A DNA stretch of 45,456 nt from Bacteroidota bacterium (GTDB taxonomy: Bacteria > Bacteroidota > Bacteroidia > B-17B0 > Aurantibacillaceae): NCBI GenBank assembly GCA_005787585.1, contig SYAL01000049.1, positions 1-45,456 on the forward strand, given 5' to 3'. Below are positions 24,294-32,890 of the stretch, in pieces. The notes under the pieces are model-generated. The model saw only the letters and a program-made list of their open reading frames with translations, had not been told where the DNA came from and made no database searches. Made by a program: the position numbers and the translations under genes. Within the stretch, counting starts at the first letter, position 1. Each line of letters opens with the position of its first letter.

Positions 24294-26591
24294 TTAGTGT
24301 CGAGAATAATTTTTATTTGGTTTTGAACCCATATAAAATGTCAATTTCGATCCATTAACAATATCAGAGTGTTTTAGAAATAATTCATCAAATTTTTTTC
24401 CATTTAACAATATTTTTTGTACATATATATTTTTCTCACTTTGATTTATAACTTCAATTTTAAAAATATTTCCATTTTCTAATTTAAGTTCTGCATCATT
24501 AATTATTGGTGATCCCAACGCATATTGATCAGAACCCGGAGCAAATGGATAAAATCCTAATGAAGAAAAAATGTACCAAGCACTCATTTGTCCGCAATCA
24601 TCATTTCCTCCTAATCCATCCGGTGCTGGTTTATATTGTAATTTTAATATATTTCGAACTTGGGCTTGAGTTTTCCAAGCTTGGCCAGCCCAATTATAAA
24701 AGTAAGCTACATGATGCGCAGGCTCATTGCCATGAACATATCCTCCAATTATTCCCTCTCTGGTAATATCTTCTGTTTCTGAAAAAAAAGAATCAGATAA
24801 TTGCATCGTAAATAAATTGTCTAAACGAGATGTAAATTTAGTTACACCGCCCATCTTTTCTATTAATCCAATTGGATCATGTGGTACAAAATAACTATAA
24901 TTCCAACTATTGCCTTCTATAAATCCTTGTCCGTTTGTGCTTAAGGCATCAAATTCTTTTTTAAAACTGCCATCTTCTAATTTTGGCTGCATAAAACCCG
25001 AAGTTTTATTAAAATTGTTTTCCCAATTTTTAGATCTTTTGATATATTCATTATAAATTTCTGTTTTATTTATTTTTTTTGCTATTTGGGCTATACACCA
25101 ATCATCATAAGCATATTCTAAATTATTGGAAACGGAAACTCTACTTTTTTCTGATGGGATAAACCCTAAGTCAATGTATTCTCCTATTCCTTCATAATTG
25201 CGCTGATTCGCAGTTTTAATGCAGGCGTCTAAAGCTCTATTTTCATTTCCATTATAAACTCCTTTTATTATTGCATCTGCAATAACAGATACACTATGGT
25301 AGCCACTCATACAAAAATTATCATTTGCATAATGCGACCAAATAGGTAGCATATGAAGAGCACTCTGATCATAATGACTTAGCATCGATTTTATCATGTC
25401 ATTATTTCGTGAAGGTTGAATAATATTAAAAAAAGGATGTAGCGCTCTATAAGTGTCCCATAATGAAAAAGTACTATAATTAATAAATCCATCAGCCTGA
25501 TGAACGCTTTGGTCTAAGCCCTTATATTGACCGTTTATATCTGTATATACTGTTGGATTAATAAATGTATGATACATTGAGGTATAAAAATTTATTTTAA
25601 CATCCTCTTCTGCATTAATTATAATTTTATTTAATTCTTTGTTCCATAAGTTTTTTGCTTCAGTTTTTACTCTTTCAAAGTCCCAGTCTTTTATTTCAGT
25701 TTGCATATTTTGTAATGCATTCTCCTGACTTACTGGAGAAAGAGCAAATTTTATTTTTATTTTTTCAGCATCTTCAGTTTTAAAATCAAAATATAGTCTT
25801 ATTTTTTTTCCAGCAATTTCAGGAAAGTTAATATTTTGATTAAACTTATTCCAAAATCCTCGGTAAGATTGATTTGAATCGTAATTTTTTTGGCCGTATT
25901 GAAAGAAATGCTTTGAAAAAGACATCGCAAAATAAACCGTTCGTGTTCTTGCCCAGCCACTTGTCTGTCTGTAGCCCGAAATTAATGAGTCATTTATTAC
26001 TCTAACGTATGTATAAACATTTTTTTGATCGTAGTTATAAATTCCAGAAATTAAATCTAAAATAATATGAGATTGATTAGATTTTTTAAAAGTATATTGA
26101 TGCATGCCAACTCGAGTTGTTGATGTTAATTCAGCAATAATGCTGTCATCATCTAATTTAACTTTATAATATCCTGCTTCTGCAATTTCATTTAGATGTG
26201 AAAATTTAGATCGATAACCGCTTTTTGTATTTGATGCAATTCCTGGATTCAATTGTAATTCTCCTTGTGTTGGCATTACTAAAAAATCTCCTAAGTCAGA
26301 GTGCCCTGTGCCACTAAAATGAGTATGGCTAAATCCTACTATTGATTTATCTTCATATTTGTATCCTGAACAATATTGATAAACTTCTCCATTATATTTT
26401 CCGTTTTTTTCATAGGCCAGGGTATCTGTTTCTGGGCTTAATTGAACCGCTCCAAAAGGAACAGTTGCGCCAGGATAAGTATGGCCCATTTTTTCAGAGC
26501 CAATAATAGGCTCTACATATTTTAATAAGTCAATTTGAGCATTATAATAAACAAAATGAAATAATAGAAAATAAAATAATTTTTTTTTCAT
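24294..26591 (-). CDS. GH92 family alpha-mannosidase, exported
   Basis: GH92 enzymes are calcium-dependent inverting exo-alpha-mannosidases acting on alpha-1,2 and other mannosides of glycans. The 765-residue protein has a signal peptide (cleaved after about residue 18, VYYNAQ), then VEPIIGSEKMGHTYPGA and TVPFGAVQLSPETD at about 25-56. The catalytic module shows YDDWCIAQ, GNSWNYSYFVPHD, GNEPAHHVAYFYNWAG and GNDDCGQMSAWYIFSSLG, all strongly conserved in the family. No SusC/SusD pair or sulfatase accompanies it, so this is not a full utilisation locus. It sits just ahead of a TauE-type permease on its strand. Confidence 0.94.
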   Translation of the reverse strand: MKKKLFYFLLFHFVYYNAQIDLLKYVEPIIGSEKMGHTYPGATVPFGAVQLSPETDTLAYEKNGKYNGEVYQYCSGYKYEDKSIVGFSHTHFSGTGHSDLGDFLVMPTQGELQLNPGIASNTKSGYRSKFSHLNEIAEAGYYKVKLDDDSIIAELTSTTRVGMHQYTFKKSNQSHIILDLISGIYNYDQKNVYTYVRVINDSLISGYRQTSGWARTRTVYFAMSFSKHFFQYGQKNYDSNQSYRGFWNKFNQNINFPEIAGKKIRLYFDFKTEDAEKIKIKFALSPVSQENALQNMQTEIKDWDFERVKTEAKNLWNKELNKIIINAEEDVKINFYTSMYHTFINPTVYTDINGQYKGLDQSVHQADGFINYSTFSLWDTYRALHPFFNIIQPSRNNDMIKSMLSHYDQSALHMLPIWSHYANDNFCMSGYHSVSVIADAIIKGVYNGNENRALDACIKTANQRNYEGIGEYIDLGFIPSEKSRVSVSNNLEYAYDDWCIAQIAKKINKTEIYNEYIKRSKNWENNFNKTSGFMQPKLEDGSFKKEFDALSTNGQGFIEGNSWNYSYFVPHDPIGLIEKMGGVTKFTSRLDNLFTMQLSDSFFSETEDITREGIIGGYVHGNEPAHHVAYFYNWAGQAWKTQAQVRNILKLQYKPAPDGLGGNDDCGQMSAWYIFSSLGFYPFAPGSDQYALGSPIINDAELKLENGNIFKIEVINQSEKNIYVQKILLNGKKFDELFLKHSDIVNGSKLTFYMGSKPNKNYSRH

Positions 26592-26618
26592 ATCTAAATT
26601 TTAATTAAACCCATATTT

Positions 26619-27389
26619 TTATATCATACCAAGACCAAGAAGTAATGAAAAAAATATTAATACAACACAAACTACATATTTAATTGTAACTATTGTTACT
26701 TTTTTTAATAATTTATTTCCAATAAAAGCACCAATAAAAGCCGAAATAGTAGAAATGATAATCAGGCTATAATTTAATTCACTAGTTTTAAAAATCTGTT
26801 TTCCATAAACTGATAAACGGATCACGTCTACCATGCATGCAATTACAACTCCTGTTGCTATAAATGATTCTTTCGAAAGATTGGCACGAATCAAAAATAC
26901 GGTTCTTAATGCACCTTGATTTCCAGACAGGCCACCAAAAAAACCACTCAATAATCCCCCAATTTTTAAATATTTTGTATCAAACTCAAGTTGAGATAAT
27001 TTTGGTATAATTTCAAATAAGGCAAAAAGCAAAAGTAAAATTGCAATTGTTAATTTAACTGGCATCACTTGAAATGTATTATCGTAAAAAGTGTATTCAA
27101 AAATAAAATTCATTTTACTTATAAAAGTTAAAAGGTAAGCACCAACAAAAGCACCAATTATTGAGGGAATTCCAAAATGAAGCACTGTTTTTTTATTAAT
27201 ATTTTTACCAACAAGACTTAGCTTAAATAAATTATTTAAAAAATGAACTATTGCCGTTAACGAAATTGCTAGTTCAATCGGGAAAAATAAAGCAAAAACT
27301 GGGACTAAAATAGTACCAAGTCCGAACCCAGAAAAAAACGTAAGTGCAGAGCCAAAAAATGCTACTATACATATTATTAATTCTGCCAT
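26619..27389 (-). CDS. TauE/SafE family sulfite/organic-anion exporter
   Basis: A 256-residue membrane protein with about eight hydrophobic helices in two repeats, each starting with the family's glycine-rich motif: SGFGLGTILVPVFALFFP (about 21-38), and GGLLSGFFGGLSGNQGALRTVFL (about 143-165). TauE/SafE proteins export sulfite, sulfoacetate or related small anions across the inner membrane. The substrate is not predictable here. The gene precedes the mannosidase gene by 27 bases on the same strand, but a functional link is not evident. Confidence 0.88.
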   Translation of the reverse strand: MAELIICIVAFFGSALTFFSGFGLGTILVPVFALFFPIELAISLTAIVHFLNNLFKLSLVGKNINKKTVLHFGIPSIIGAFVGAYLLTFISKMNFIFEYTFYDNTFQVMPVKLTIAILLLLFALFEIIPKLSQLEFDTKYLKIGGLLSGFFGGLSGNQGALRTVFLIRANLSKESFIATGVVIACMVDVIRLSVYGKQIFKTSELNYSLIIISTISAFIGAFIGNKLLKKVTIVTIKYVVCVVLIFFSLLLGLGMI

Positions 27390-27510
27390 TTAATTCTTAA
27401 TTTTATCATTGTAATATTACCAAAATGTTTTAAATATTAATATTTATTATTGTTTTAAACAAATCAACTATCAAATTGTATTATTTTTTATTTATACTTT
27501 AATTTTGTCT

Positions 27511-28104
27511 ATGAAAATAATTTTAATCGTTTTATCTGTATTACTAGTTTTATTCTTAATAATGTCTTATTCTCTTCAAAAATCTACCGAACGTCAAAAG
27601 TATCAACTCATAAAAAAAATAAATAAAACAGAAATTCGTTTTTATCCTAAAGCGATTATGGCTTCAGTAAAGTCTTCATCAAAATCATATATGGGTAGTA
27701 GTAATGATAATTTTAGAAAACTTGCTGGCTATATTTTTGGTGCTAATCAATCTTCGAATAAGATTTCAATGACTGCCCCAGTTTATATGGAAAAAGATAC
27801 AGCTAATAGTAAAATGAGTTTTGTGATGCCTGCCCAATACAATTTAAACGATTTACCAAAGCCACAAGATTCAACTATTGAATTGCATTATTCAGAGGAA
27901 GGCTATTTTGCAGCAATCAAGTTTGGTGGTTTTGCAAACGAAAAAATCATCTTAAAAAAACAAGAAGAACTCAAAAAAGAATTATCTGAAATCAAAATTC
28001 AAATGATAGGTAATTTTTTTTATTTAGGTTACAATGCTCCTTGGGATGTTATTAATAGAGAGAATGAAGTAATAGTTAAAATTCATTATTCAGAAGAACT
28101 ATAA
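27511..28104 (+). CDS. SOUL-type heme-binding protein, membrane-anchored
   Basis: A 197-residue protein with one N-terminal membrane helix (about 2-19). A SOUL/HBP domain follows: IRFYPKAIMASVKSS, FRKLAGYIFGANQSSNKISMTAPV (about 68-91), FVMPAQYNLNDLPKP and FYLGYNAPWDV near the end. SOUL proteins bind heme or other tetrapyrroles. The ATG at 27511 is preferred over the TTG at 27505. A TAATTTTG box at 27500-27507 lies immediately before this ATG, which would make the transcript almost leaderless. Confidence 0.87.
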   Translation: MKIILIVLSVLLVLFLIMSYSLQKSTERQKYQLIKKINKTEIRFYPKAIMASVKSSSKSYMGSSNDNFRKLAGYIFGANQSSNKISMTAPVYMEKDTANSKMSFVMPAQYNLNDLPKPQDSTIELHYSEEGYFAAIKFGGFANEKIILKKQEELKKELSEIKIQMIGNFFYLGYNAPWDVINRENEVIVKIHYSEEL

Positions 28105-28298
28105 TTTTTTATCTCTATTTATTTTTTTTCCAAAAATTAGATTGAAGATTTAAAATCTATTTTTGCTAATAAATCAAATTTATTAATTCCACCTTTCTTA
28201 TTGATTTATCGTAATTTAATAGTCTTTATGGTAACTTTTAGCTATAATCAGTATTTAATAATTAAAAAAAGAAATAATCTAAACCTTTTTTTAAATTA

Positions 28299-29018
28299 AT
28301 GAGAATCATCAAGCTATTATTTTTATTATTATTTGTAATAACAATTCATGGTTGTAACATTACCTATTTAAATTCTTCTTATACATCAAAAGAAAAAATT
28401 ACAATTATTAGAGCTAATACCGGAAGATTTAATCTCATAATGGGCCGAAGATCTAAAGAAATTATTCGTTTATGCAATTTAGCACGTAAAAATCCAACCC
28501 TATTAAAAAAATATGTTGAAATAAAATATGGAAAAGAATATTCTGAAAGAAAAGGCATTACAAATCTTAAAGAGTCTAAAAGATTAAAAGATGTTCCATT
28601 ATTAAGACCTTCTTATTTATTAACTAATTCTGCCATATCTCATGCCTTAATATCTGGTGTTACATCTCAAATTGGGCATCAAGGCTTCCCATTAAGAGTT
28701 TATTTAACTGGTAATTTTAATTGTTTTATTCCTTATGTTCTTTGTGGGGAAAATTGTTATTATGGAGAATATAAAGCAATAAATCTTTTTATGGGTTGGA
28801 TGGAAAGTAGCGGACATAAATCAAATATTATGAATGATAAATTTTATAGAATAGGTATGGGTGGTTTTATTCATTTCTCTAAATATAAATATAATATGGT
28901 TCAAAATTTTTGTGGCCCTAAAATTTTAGACCTTGTAATTAGACCCAAACAAGTTTTTAAAAGTAAAAAATCAAATAAAAAAAACCCGATAAGTTTTAAA
29001 TTATGGGCTTTAAATTAA
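28299..29018 (+). CDS. CAP-superfamily (SCP/PR-1-like) lipoprotein
   Basis: A 239-residue exported protein. The signal peptide ends in a lipobox (ITIHGC, Cys19), so it is probably lipid-anchored. The CAP domain covers about 50-210 and shows IIRLCNLARKNPTLLKKYV, then the cavity residues His in SHALISG and GHQGF, Glu in GENCYYG, and His in SSGHKSNIM, followed by MGGFIHF and QNFCGP. Bacterial CAP proteins are envelope or secreted proteins with metal-binding cavities and poorly defined function. It is convergent with the YHYH gene, leaving 13 bases. The 194 bases before it hold only AT-rich DNA with a TAATAAAT/ATTTATTA palindrome (28167-28185). Confidence 0.82.
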   Translation: MRIIKLLFLLLFVITIHGCNITYLNSSYTSKEKITIIRANTGRFNLIMGRRSKEIIRLCNLARKNPTLLKKYVEIKYGKEYSERKGITNLKESKRLKDVPLLRPSYLLTNSAISHALISGVTSQIGHQGFPLRVYLTGNFNCFIPYVLCGENCYYGEYKAINLFMGWMESSGHKSNIMNDKFYRIGMGGFIHFSKYKYNMVQNFCGPKILDLVIRPKQVFKSKKSNKKNPISFKLWALN

Positions 29019-29031
29019 ATGATTAAATTAG

Positions 29032-30402
29032 TTACTCTTTTGTTACAATAATTTTTTTTGTCTTACTGTAAAATAAATTAGAAATTTTTATAAAATAAAT
29101 TCCACTATACACAGTCTGTAAATCAAAAAAAGCAATAGTTTGACCCTTATTAATAGTAGTGTTTTTTATTATTTTTCCATCAGTACTCAATAATTCTACT
29201 TTTAAATTTTCTTTTAATAGACCACCAATTTGTATGGCAACTAAATCGGATGATGGATTTGGGAAAACTTCAACCAACATGTTATTAAATTCTTTTTCAG
29301 AGATTGCATTTGGTGGTAAAATCGGAGTGGTATAGGTTGTTGTAGCTTCGGTTATAGAGGTTACTTTAGTAACAACTTTATTTCCATAAAAAGTAGGCCC
29401 AAGCACATAAGGAAAAGCAGAATTGTGATTGGCATCAACTGTAGCAAAATAACAATAAGTTCCATTTGGATATTCTGGCGTTTTACAAATACGGCCATTA
29501 TGCTTATCTAAATAACTTGCATCTCCAGTATGGGCAACCCATTCATAATCTAAGTCAAAACTTCCTAATGGGTAAGTAGCATTTATAGGAGGTCCTGAAC
29601 TAACAGTTGCGCCTAAAGCATTAGTAGTTCTTGCAATCATGTTTCTGAGTTGATATCCAGATTTCATTCTTACGATTCCTCCCGTACCGTCTGTATTGGC
29701 ATATGCATATGCGCCATATATTGGAAAGCCATCGTATGCAAAACCAATTAGAGGAGAATGTTGTGCAGTGTTAATAGTATATAACCCATCTGCATCATAT
29801 AAATTGCAAATGGTTGAAATAACAATCAAATCTTTATCAAAAGCACTTGGATTTTGATGGTGATGATAATTAGTTCCTGCAGGATGTCCTTTTGAACAAT
29901 CAAAACCTAATTTTTCATATTTTACTGCATCTCTATTCCATACATTATCTCCCTGACCACCCAATGGTCCTCCAGCAAATGCATTAGTTGAACTTTTCCA
30001 ACTTACCCCATCACCAAATGCAAAATGCGCAACCCCATTAATATATATGGCTGCATTTCCCATATTTACTGTTGTTAGACTTCCAGTATTTGCAGTAGGG
30101 TTTAACGGAAATTTAAATATTGCATTTTGATTTCCTGCTTGGCCTGGATTTCCGTCTCCGGTAAATGGTCCCACAGGATATGCAGGAACTCCCGTTGTGG
30201 ATACGTATACTGAGCCACTAGAGTATTGAACTTGTTGGCAATTTACTAATATTCCGTTTGATTGCGCAGTAGAATTACCACTAACATAATAAGTTCCTGT
30301 GGTAATATTATTTTGCAACCATGAAGTAATTACTGGATTAAGTTGTGCCTTGACTATGCTTGCGCCCAACATAATTAAAGCAGAATAGTTAGATTTTTTC
30401 AT
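29032..30402 (-). CDS. YHYH-domain protein with T9SS C-terminal sorting signal
   Basis: A 456-residue exported protein. It has a signal peptide (about 1-19, ending KAQ) and a large YHYH domain, with TNYHHHQNPSAFDKDL (about 172-187), GFAYDGFPIYGAY and CYFATVDANHNSAFPYVLGP as its histidine-rich hallmarks. The last 80 residues are a type A T9SS sorting domain (VEVFPNPSSDLVAIQI ... SGIYFIKI ... KKIIVTKE). It should therefore leave through the secretion system encoded at 36458-42657. The cytochrome c peroxidase-like and MbnP genes upstream on the same strand form a set with it; in that context a metal or redox role is likely. Confidence 0.88.
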   Translation of the reverse strand: MKKSNYSALIMLGASIVKAQLNPVITSWLQNNITTGTYYVSGNSTAQSNGILVNCQQVQYSSGSVYVSTTGVPAYPVGPFTGDGNPGQAGNQNAIFKFPLNPTANTGSLTTVNMGNAAIYINGVAHFAFGDGVSWKSSTNAFAGGPLGGQGDNVWNRDAVKYEKLGFDCSKGHPAGTNYHHHQNPSAFDKDLIVISTICNLYDADGLYTINTAQHSPLIGFAYDGFPIYGAYAYANTDGTGGIVRMKSGYQLRNMIARTTNALGATVSSGPPINATYPLGSFDLDYEWVAHTGDASYLDKHNGRICKTPEYPNGTYCYFATVDANHNSAFPYVLGPTFYGNKVVTKVTSITEATTTYTTPILPPNAISEKEFNNMLVEVFPNPSSDLVAIQIGGLLKENLKVELLSTDGKIIKNTTINKGQTIAFFDLQTVYSGIYFIKISNLFYSKTKKIIVTKE

Positions 30403-30463
30403 TTATTTATTGATTTTATTTTAATTAATACTTTTTTTTATTCTTTCATATTATTTAATAATA

Positions 30464-31468
30464 CTATTTTGGATAAGCAAAGTTAAGATTAAATACAAAT
30501 GCAGAATCATTTAATGTTAATAAAAAAGCAATTAAATCAGTTTTTTCATTTGATGATAATAAAATTCCTTTTTTAAGCTCGGTCGCCAAATTAGCACTTT
30601 GTTTTATTCCTTTTGTATAATGATTAATAACTTGATTAATTGTATTAAATCGTCCATCATGCATGTATGGGTAGGTGTAACTTAAGTTTCTTAAACTAGG
30701 TATCTTAAACATTAAACTATCTGTTGATTTTTTAGTTACTTGCCAACGTCCAAAATCATTTAGAGTTGAATCAATCGCTAAGCCATTATTTGCAAATGTA
30801 TAATTAGAAAATAATGGTTCGGTATGACAAAAATTGCAATTTGTTTTAAATAAAACATAACCCCTATTTTCTTGATCACTAAATTTTTTTCTATTTTTTT
30901 TTACCTGATCGTATTTAGATTCTGCCGAAATTAAACATAGTTGAAATTGCGAAAGCGCTTTTAAAATATTTTCACCAGTAATAATGGAATCTCTAAATGC
31001 TCTTTTAAAAAGAGTGGGGTAGGGATGTTTTTTTTTAAGTTTATCAACAATATTATTCATACTTTCTCCCATTTCTTTTGGATGATTAATTGGAGCCAGG
31101 GCTTGCATATCTAAGTGATTTATTGCACCATCCCACATAAATAATTTATGCCATGCTAAATTCATTAAGCCTGGAGCATTTCTTTTACCAATTAAATCAT
31201 TGATGCCGTGGCTTAAAGAATGGTCGGTGTGTGCAAATGCATTATACGATGAATGACAAGATGCACAAGAAATCGTATTGTTTTTTGATAATATTGCATC
31301 GTAAAATAATAATCTTCCTAAAGCAATTGTTTCATTAGAGAGTGGATTGTTTTTTAAATCATAATTTGGTTTAGGAAAATAATCTGGATATTTTAATTGA
31401 ACACCTTTTTTAATTGTTATTGCTGAAATAAATAAAATAAAACTTATGAGTATAATATTAAATTTCAT
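30464..31468 (-). CDS. Diheme cytochrome c peroxidase-like protein, MbnH/MauG type
   Basis: A 334-residue periplasmic protein with an N-terminal signal/anchor (about 4-19) and two heme c sites: CASCH (Cys68, Cys71, His72) and CNFCH (Cys211, Cys214, His215). The rest follows the MauG/CcpA pattern (LGRLLFYDAILSKNNTISCA, RNAPGLMNLAWH, MWDGAINHL, YMHDGRFNTINQVINHY). Classical members reduce H2O2; MbnH members instead oxidise a tryptophan in a partner, MbnP. The immediate upstream gene is MbnP-like and overlaps by one base (TAATG), which strongly favours the MbnH reading. Confidence 0.88.
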   Translation of the reverse strand: MKFNIILISFILFISAITIKKGVQLKYPDYFPKPNYDLKNNPLSNETIALGRLLFYDAILSKNNTISCASCHSSYNAFAHTDHSLSHGINDLIGKRNAPGLMNLAWHKLFMWDGAINHLDMQALAPINHPKEMGESMNNIVDKLKKKHPYPTLFKRAFRDSIITGENILKALSQFQLCLISAESKYDQVKKNRKKFSDQENRGYVLFKTNCNFCHTEPLFSNYTFANNGLAIDSTLNDFGRWQVTKKSTDSLMFKIPSLRNLSYTYPYMHDGRFNTINQVINHYTKGIKQSANLATELKKGILLSSNEKTDLIAFLLTLNDSAFVFNLNFAYPK

Positions 31469-32208
31469 TATTCAATTGAAAAAATATTAGCATATTGTTT
31501 TGAAATTTGAACAGATTTATAGCTGGGCGAAACAACTTCGTTAACATTTTTTAAATCTATTTGTGATAAGAAATTTTTAATATCAAATCTTATAATAATA
31601 TTTGTTTCATTTTTAACAGGAAGCATAATCTTTTGTATAGTATTGTTTGGCGATTGGTATCCGCCAATATGAAATTGAAAAATATTATTTCGAGTATTAC
31701 AAATATTGCTTTTACCTTCTAATTTAAAGTTTATATATCCACTTTGCCAAGTCCAATACATTCCATTCATAGGGTCTAAATCACCTCCCATTACCCCAGA
31801 TACTTGCTTTGAACTATCAACCCCAATGTTAAATTGAATGCAGTCAAAATCAAGTTCAGATTTGGTATTTATTTCAATTCGTAATTTTTTACTTATGTCA
31901 ATTAAATTACATTGATTTTTTGTTTGGTATATACTTTTGCCATTTTTAAGTAAATAAATACCAGATACATAAAATCGAAGCGATTGAATACTTATACTAT
32001 CACTAATTATTTCCGAATAATAGTTTTTATCTATCACAAGTTTTTCTTTACCAAAACAAGGTATAAAAAATAGGATAATTGTTTTTGGTTTAGATAAATA
32101 AAATGCAGAAAAAATAACATATATAAATAATAATAATACTAATACTAAATATTTTTTAGCAAATGTTTGAATTAATCTATTTAAATTATTTCGAAAGATA
32201 TTCAACAA
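31468..32208 (-). CDS. MbnP-like protein, predicted copper-binding partner of MbnH
   Basis: The frame encodes the MbnP pattern: IQSLRFYVSGIYLLKNG, DCIQFNIGVDSS, MGGDLDPMNGMYWTWQSGY and FHIGGYQSPNN. In studied MbnP proteins one Trp is converted to kynurenine by MbnH and takes part in copper binding; candidate tryptophans are the two in MYWTWQS. A membrane helix precedes the domain (about residues 18-37 in this numbering). There is no ATG anywhere before the conserved core. The open frame reaches back to 32304 but would then begin inside the rpmE2 terminator. A -7-like TAAATTTG box (complement of 32260-32267) points to a start at a TTG, 32208 or 32205. The stop overlaps the MbnH start (TAATG). 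Confidence 0.8.
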   Translation of the reverse strand: MLNIFRNNLNRLIQTFAKKYLVLVLLLFIYVIFSAFYLSKPKTIILFFIPCFGKEKLVIDKNYYSEIISDSISIQSLRFYVSGIYLLKNGKSIYQTKNQCNLIDISKKLRIEINTKSELDFDCIQFNIGVDSSKQVSGVMGGDLDPMNGMYWTWQSGYINFKLEGKSNICNTRNNIFQFHIGGYQSPNNTIQKIMLPVKNETNIIIRFDIKNFLSQIDLKNVNEVVSPSYKSVQISKQYANIFSIE

Positions 32209-32259
32209 ATGTTTAGACGATTTTGATTTTACTAAGTAGCTTTTAAAATAATTATTTTT

Positions 32260-32267
32260 CAAATTTA
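32260..32267 (-). promoter_or_regulatory. Predicted -7 element of the MbnP-MbnH-YHYH group
   Basis: TAAATTTG (complement of 32260-32267) matches TAnnTTTG. The best upstream TTTG (complement of 32291-32294) is 23 bases away, slightly long. Transcription would start near 32255, leaving about 47 bases before the TTG start at 32208. Confidence 0.35.
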
Positions 32268-32288
32268 TAATATTTAACTTATTAAAAA

Positions 32289-32317
32289 CACAAAAGCCCA
32301 ACAATTTGTTGAGCTTT
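32289..32317 (-). terminator. Terminator of rpmE2
   Basis: Read on the minus strand, AAAGCTCAACAA pairs with TTGTTGGGCTTT (one T-G pair, 32293-32317), followed by a T-rich tail TTTTGTGTTTTT. It begins 26 bases after the rpmE2 stop and separates that gene from the MbnP group. Confidence 0.65.
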
Positions 32318-32342
32318 CTTTTAAATTATGTAAAATTAAATA

Positions 32343-32594
32343 TTATTTCTTTTTGGCTTGTCGATTTCGAAATTTATCCACGCGGCCTGCAGTATCAACT
32401 AAAACTTGTTTGCCAGTGTAAAAAGGATGCGAAGTCATCGAAATATCTAATTTTACTAAAGGATATTCAACACCATCATCATAAACAAGAGTTTCTTTTG
32501 TCTCTGCACAAGAACGAGTAATAAATGTGTAGCCATTACTCATGTCTTTAAAAGCACAAAGTCTATAATTTTCGGGATGAATTTCTTTTTTCAT
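32343..32594 (-). CDS. rpmE2: 50S ribosomal protein bL31, type B
   Basis: An 83-residue protein with the L31 signature: MKKEIHPENYRLCAF at the start, GYTFITRSCAETKET, SHPFYTGKQVLVDTAGRVDKFRNRQ near the end. The CxxC zinc pairs of type A L31 are missing, so this is the zinc-free type B form. It has a good terminator downstream. Upstream (32595-32726) is AT-rich with no other gene, and the mobile cassette begins 133 bases away. Confidence 0.95.
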   Translation of the reverse strand: MKKEIHPENYRLCAFKDMSNGYTFITRSCAETKETLVYDDGVEYPLVKLDISMTSHPFYTGKQVLVDTAGRVDKFRNRQAKKK

Positions 32595-32833
32595 TGCTAA
32601 TTAATATTTAATAAAATCTGGGTTTACAAATATACGTTTTTATTTTAAATATACAAATAATATAAAAACCTAAAATTTGATAGAGGCTAAAAAATCAAAA
32701 TTAATTTTATTATCATTAGCATTAAGTTAGGTGCAAGCGTAAAAGGACGACCCTGAAAACAAGACAATTGTTCACTTCGACCTTTAATCTTCAAAGAAAA
32801 AAGAACACACTTTTGACTGTTGAAAACTTTTAA

Positions 32834-32887
32834 GGACAAATTTTGTCCCCGACAGTTTTTTATTTTACTTTTGGACAAAATTAGTCC
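32834..32887. promoter_or_regulatory. Two palindromic operators before the XRE-methyltransferase operon
   Basis: Site 1, GGACAAATTTTGTCC (32834-32848), is a perfect inverted repeat with 7-base arms around a central T. Site 2, GGACAAAATTAGTCC (32873-32887), is an imperfect copy. The centres are 39 bases apart. Site 1 covers the -33 element and site 2 covers the end of the -7 box and the start point, four bases before the XRE ATG. This geometry fits auto-repression by the XRE protein encoded next. Confidence 0.65.
32842..32873 (+). promoter_or_regulatory. Predicted promoter of the XRE-methyltransferase operon
   Basis: TTTG at 32842-32845, 20 bases, TACTTTTG at 32866-32873: both elements match the Bacteroidota consensus. 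Transcription would begin near 32879, about 12 bases before the ATG at 32891. Both elements are embedded in or touch the two palindromic operators. Confidence 0.6.
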
Positions 32888-32890
32888 TCA

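Noticed and set aside
24294..26591. Polysaccharide utilisation locus around the GH92 gene
   Set aside because: No SusC/SusD pair, sensor or second glycoside hydrolase is adjacent.
28167..28185. TAATAAAT/ATTTATTA palindrome as an operator for the CAP-domain gene
   Set aside because: A/T-only palindromes of this size are expected by chance in such AT-rich intergenic DNA, and it lies over 100 bases before the start.
30464..31468. Ordinary hydrogen-peroxide-detoxifying cytochrome c peroxidase
   Set aside because: Not excluded by sequence alone, but the one-base overlap with an MbnP-like gene makes an MbnH role more likely.
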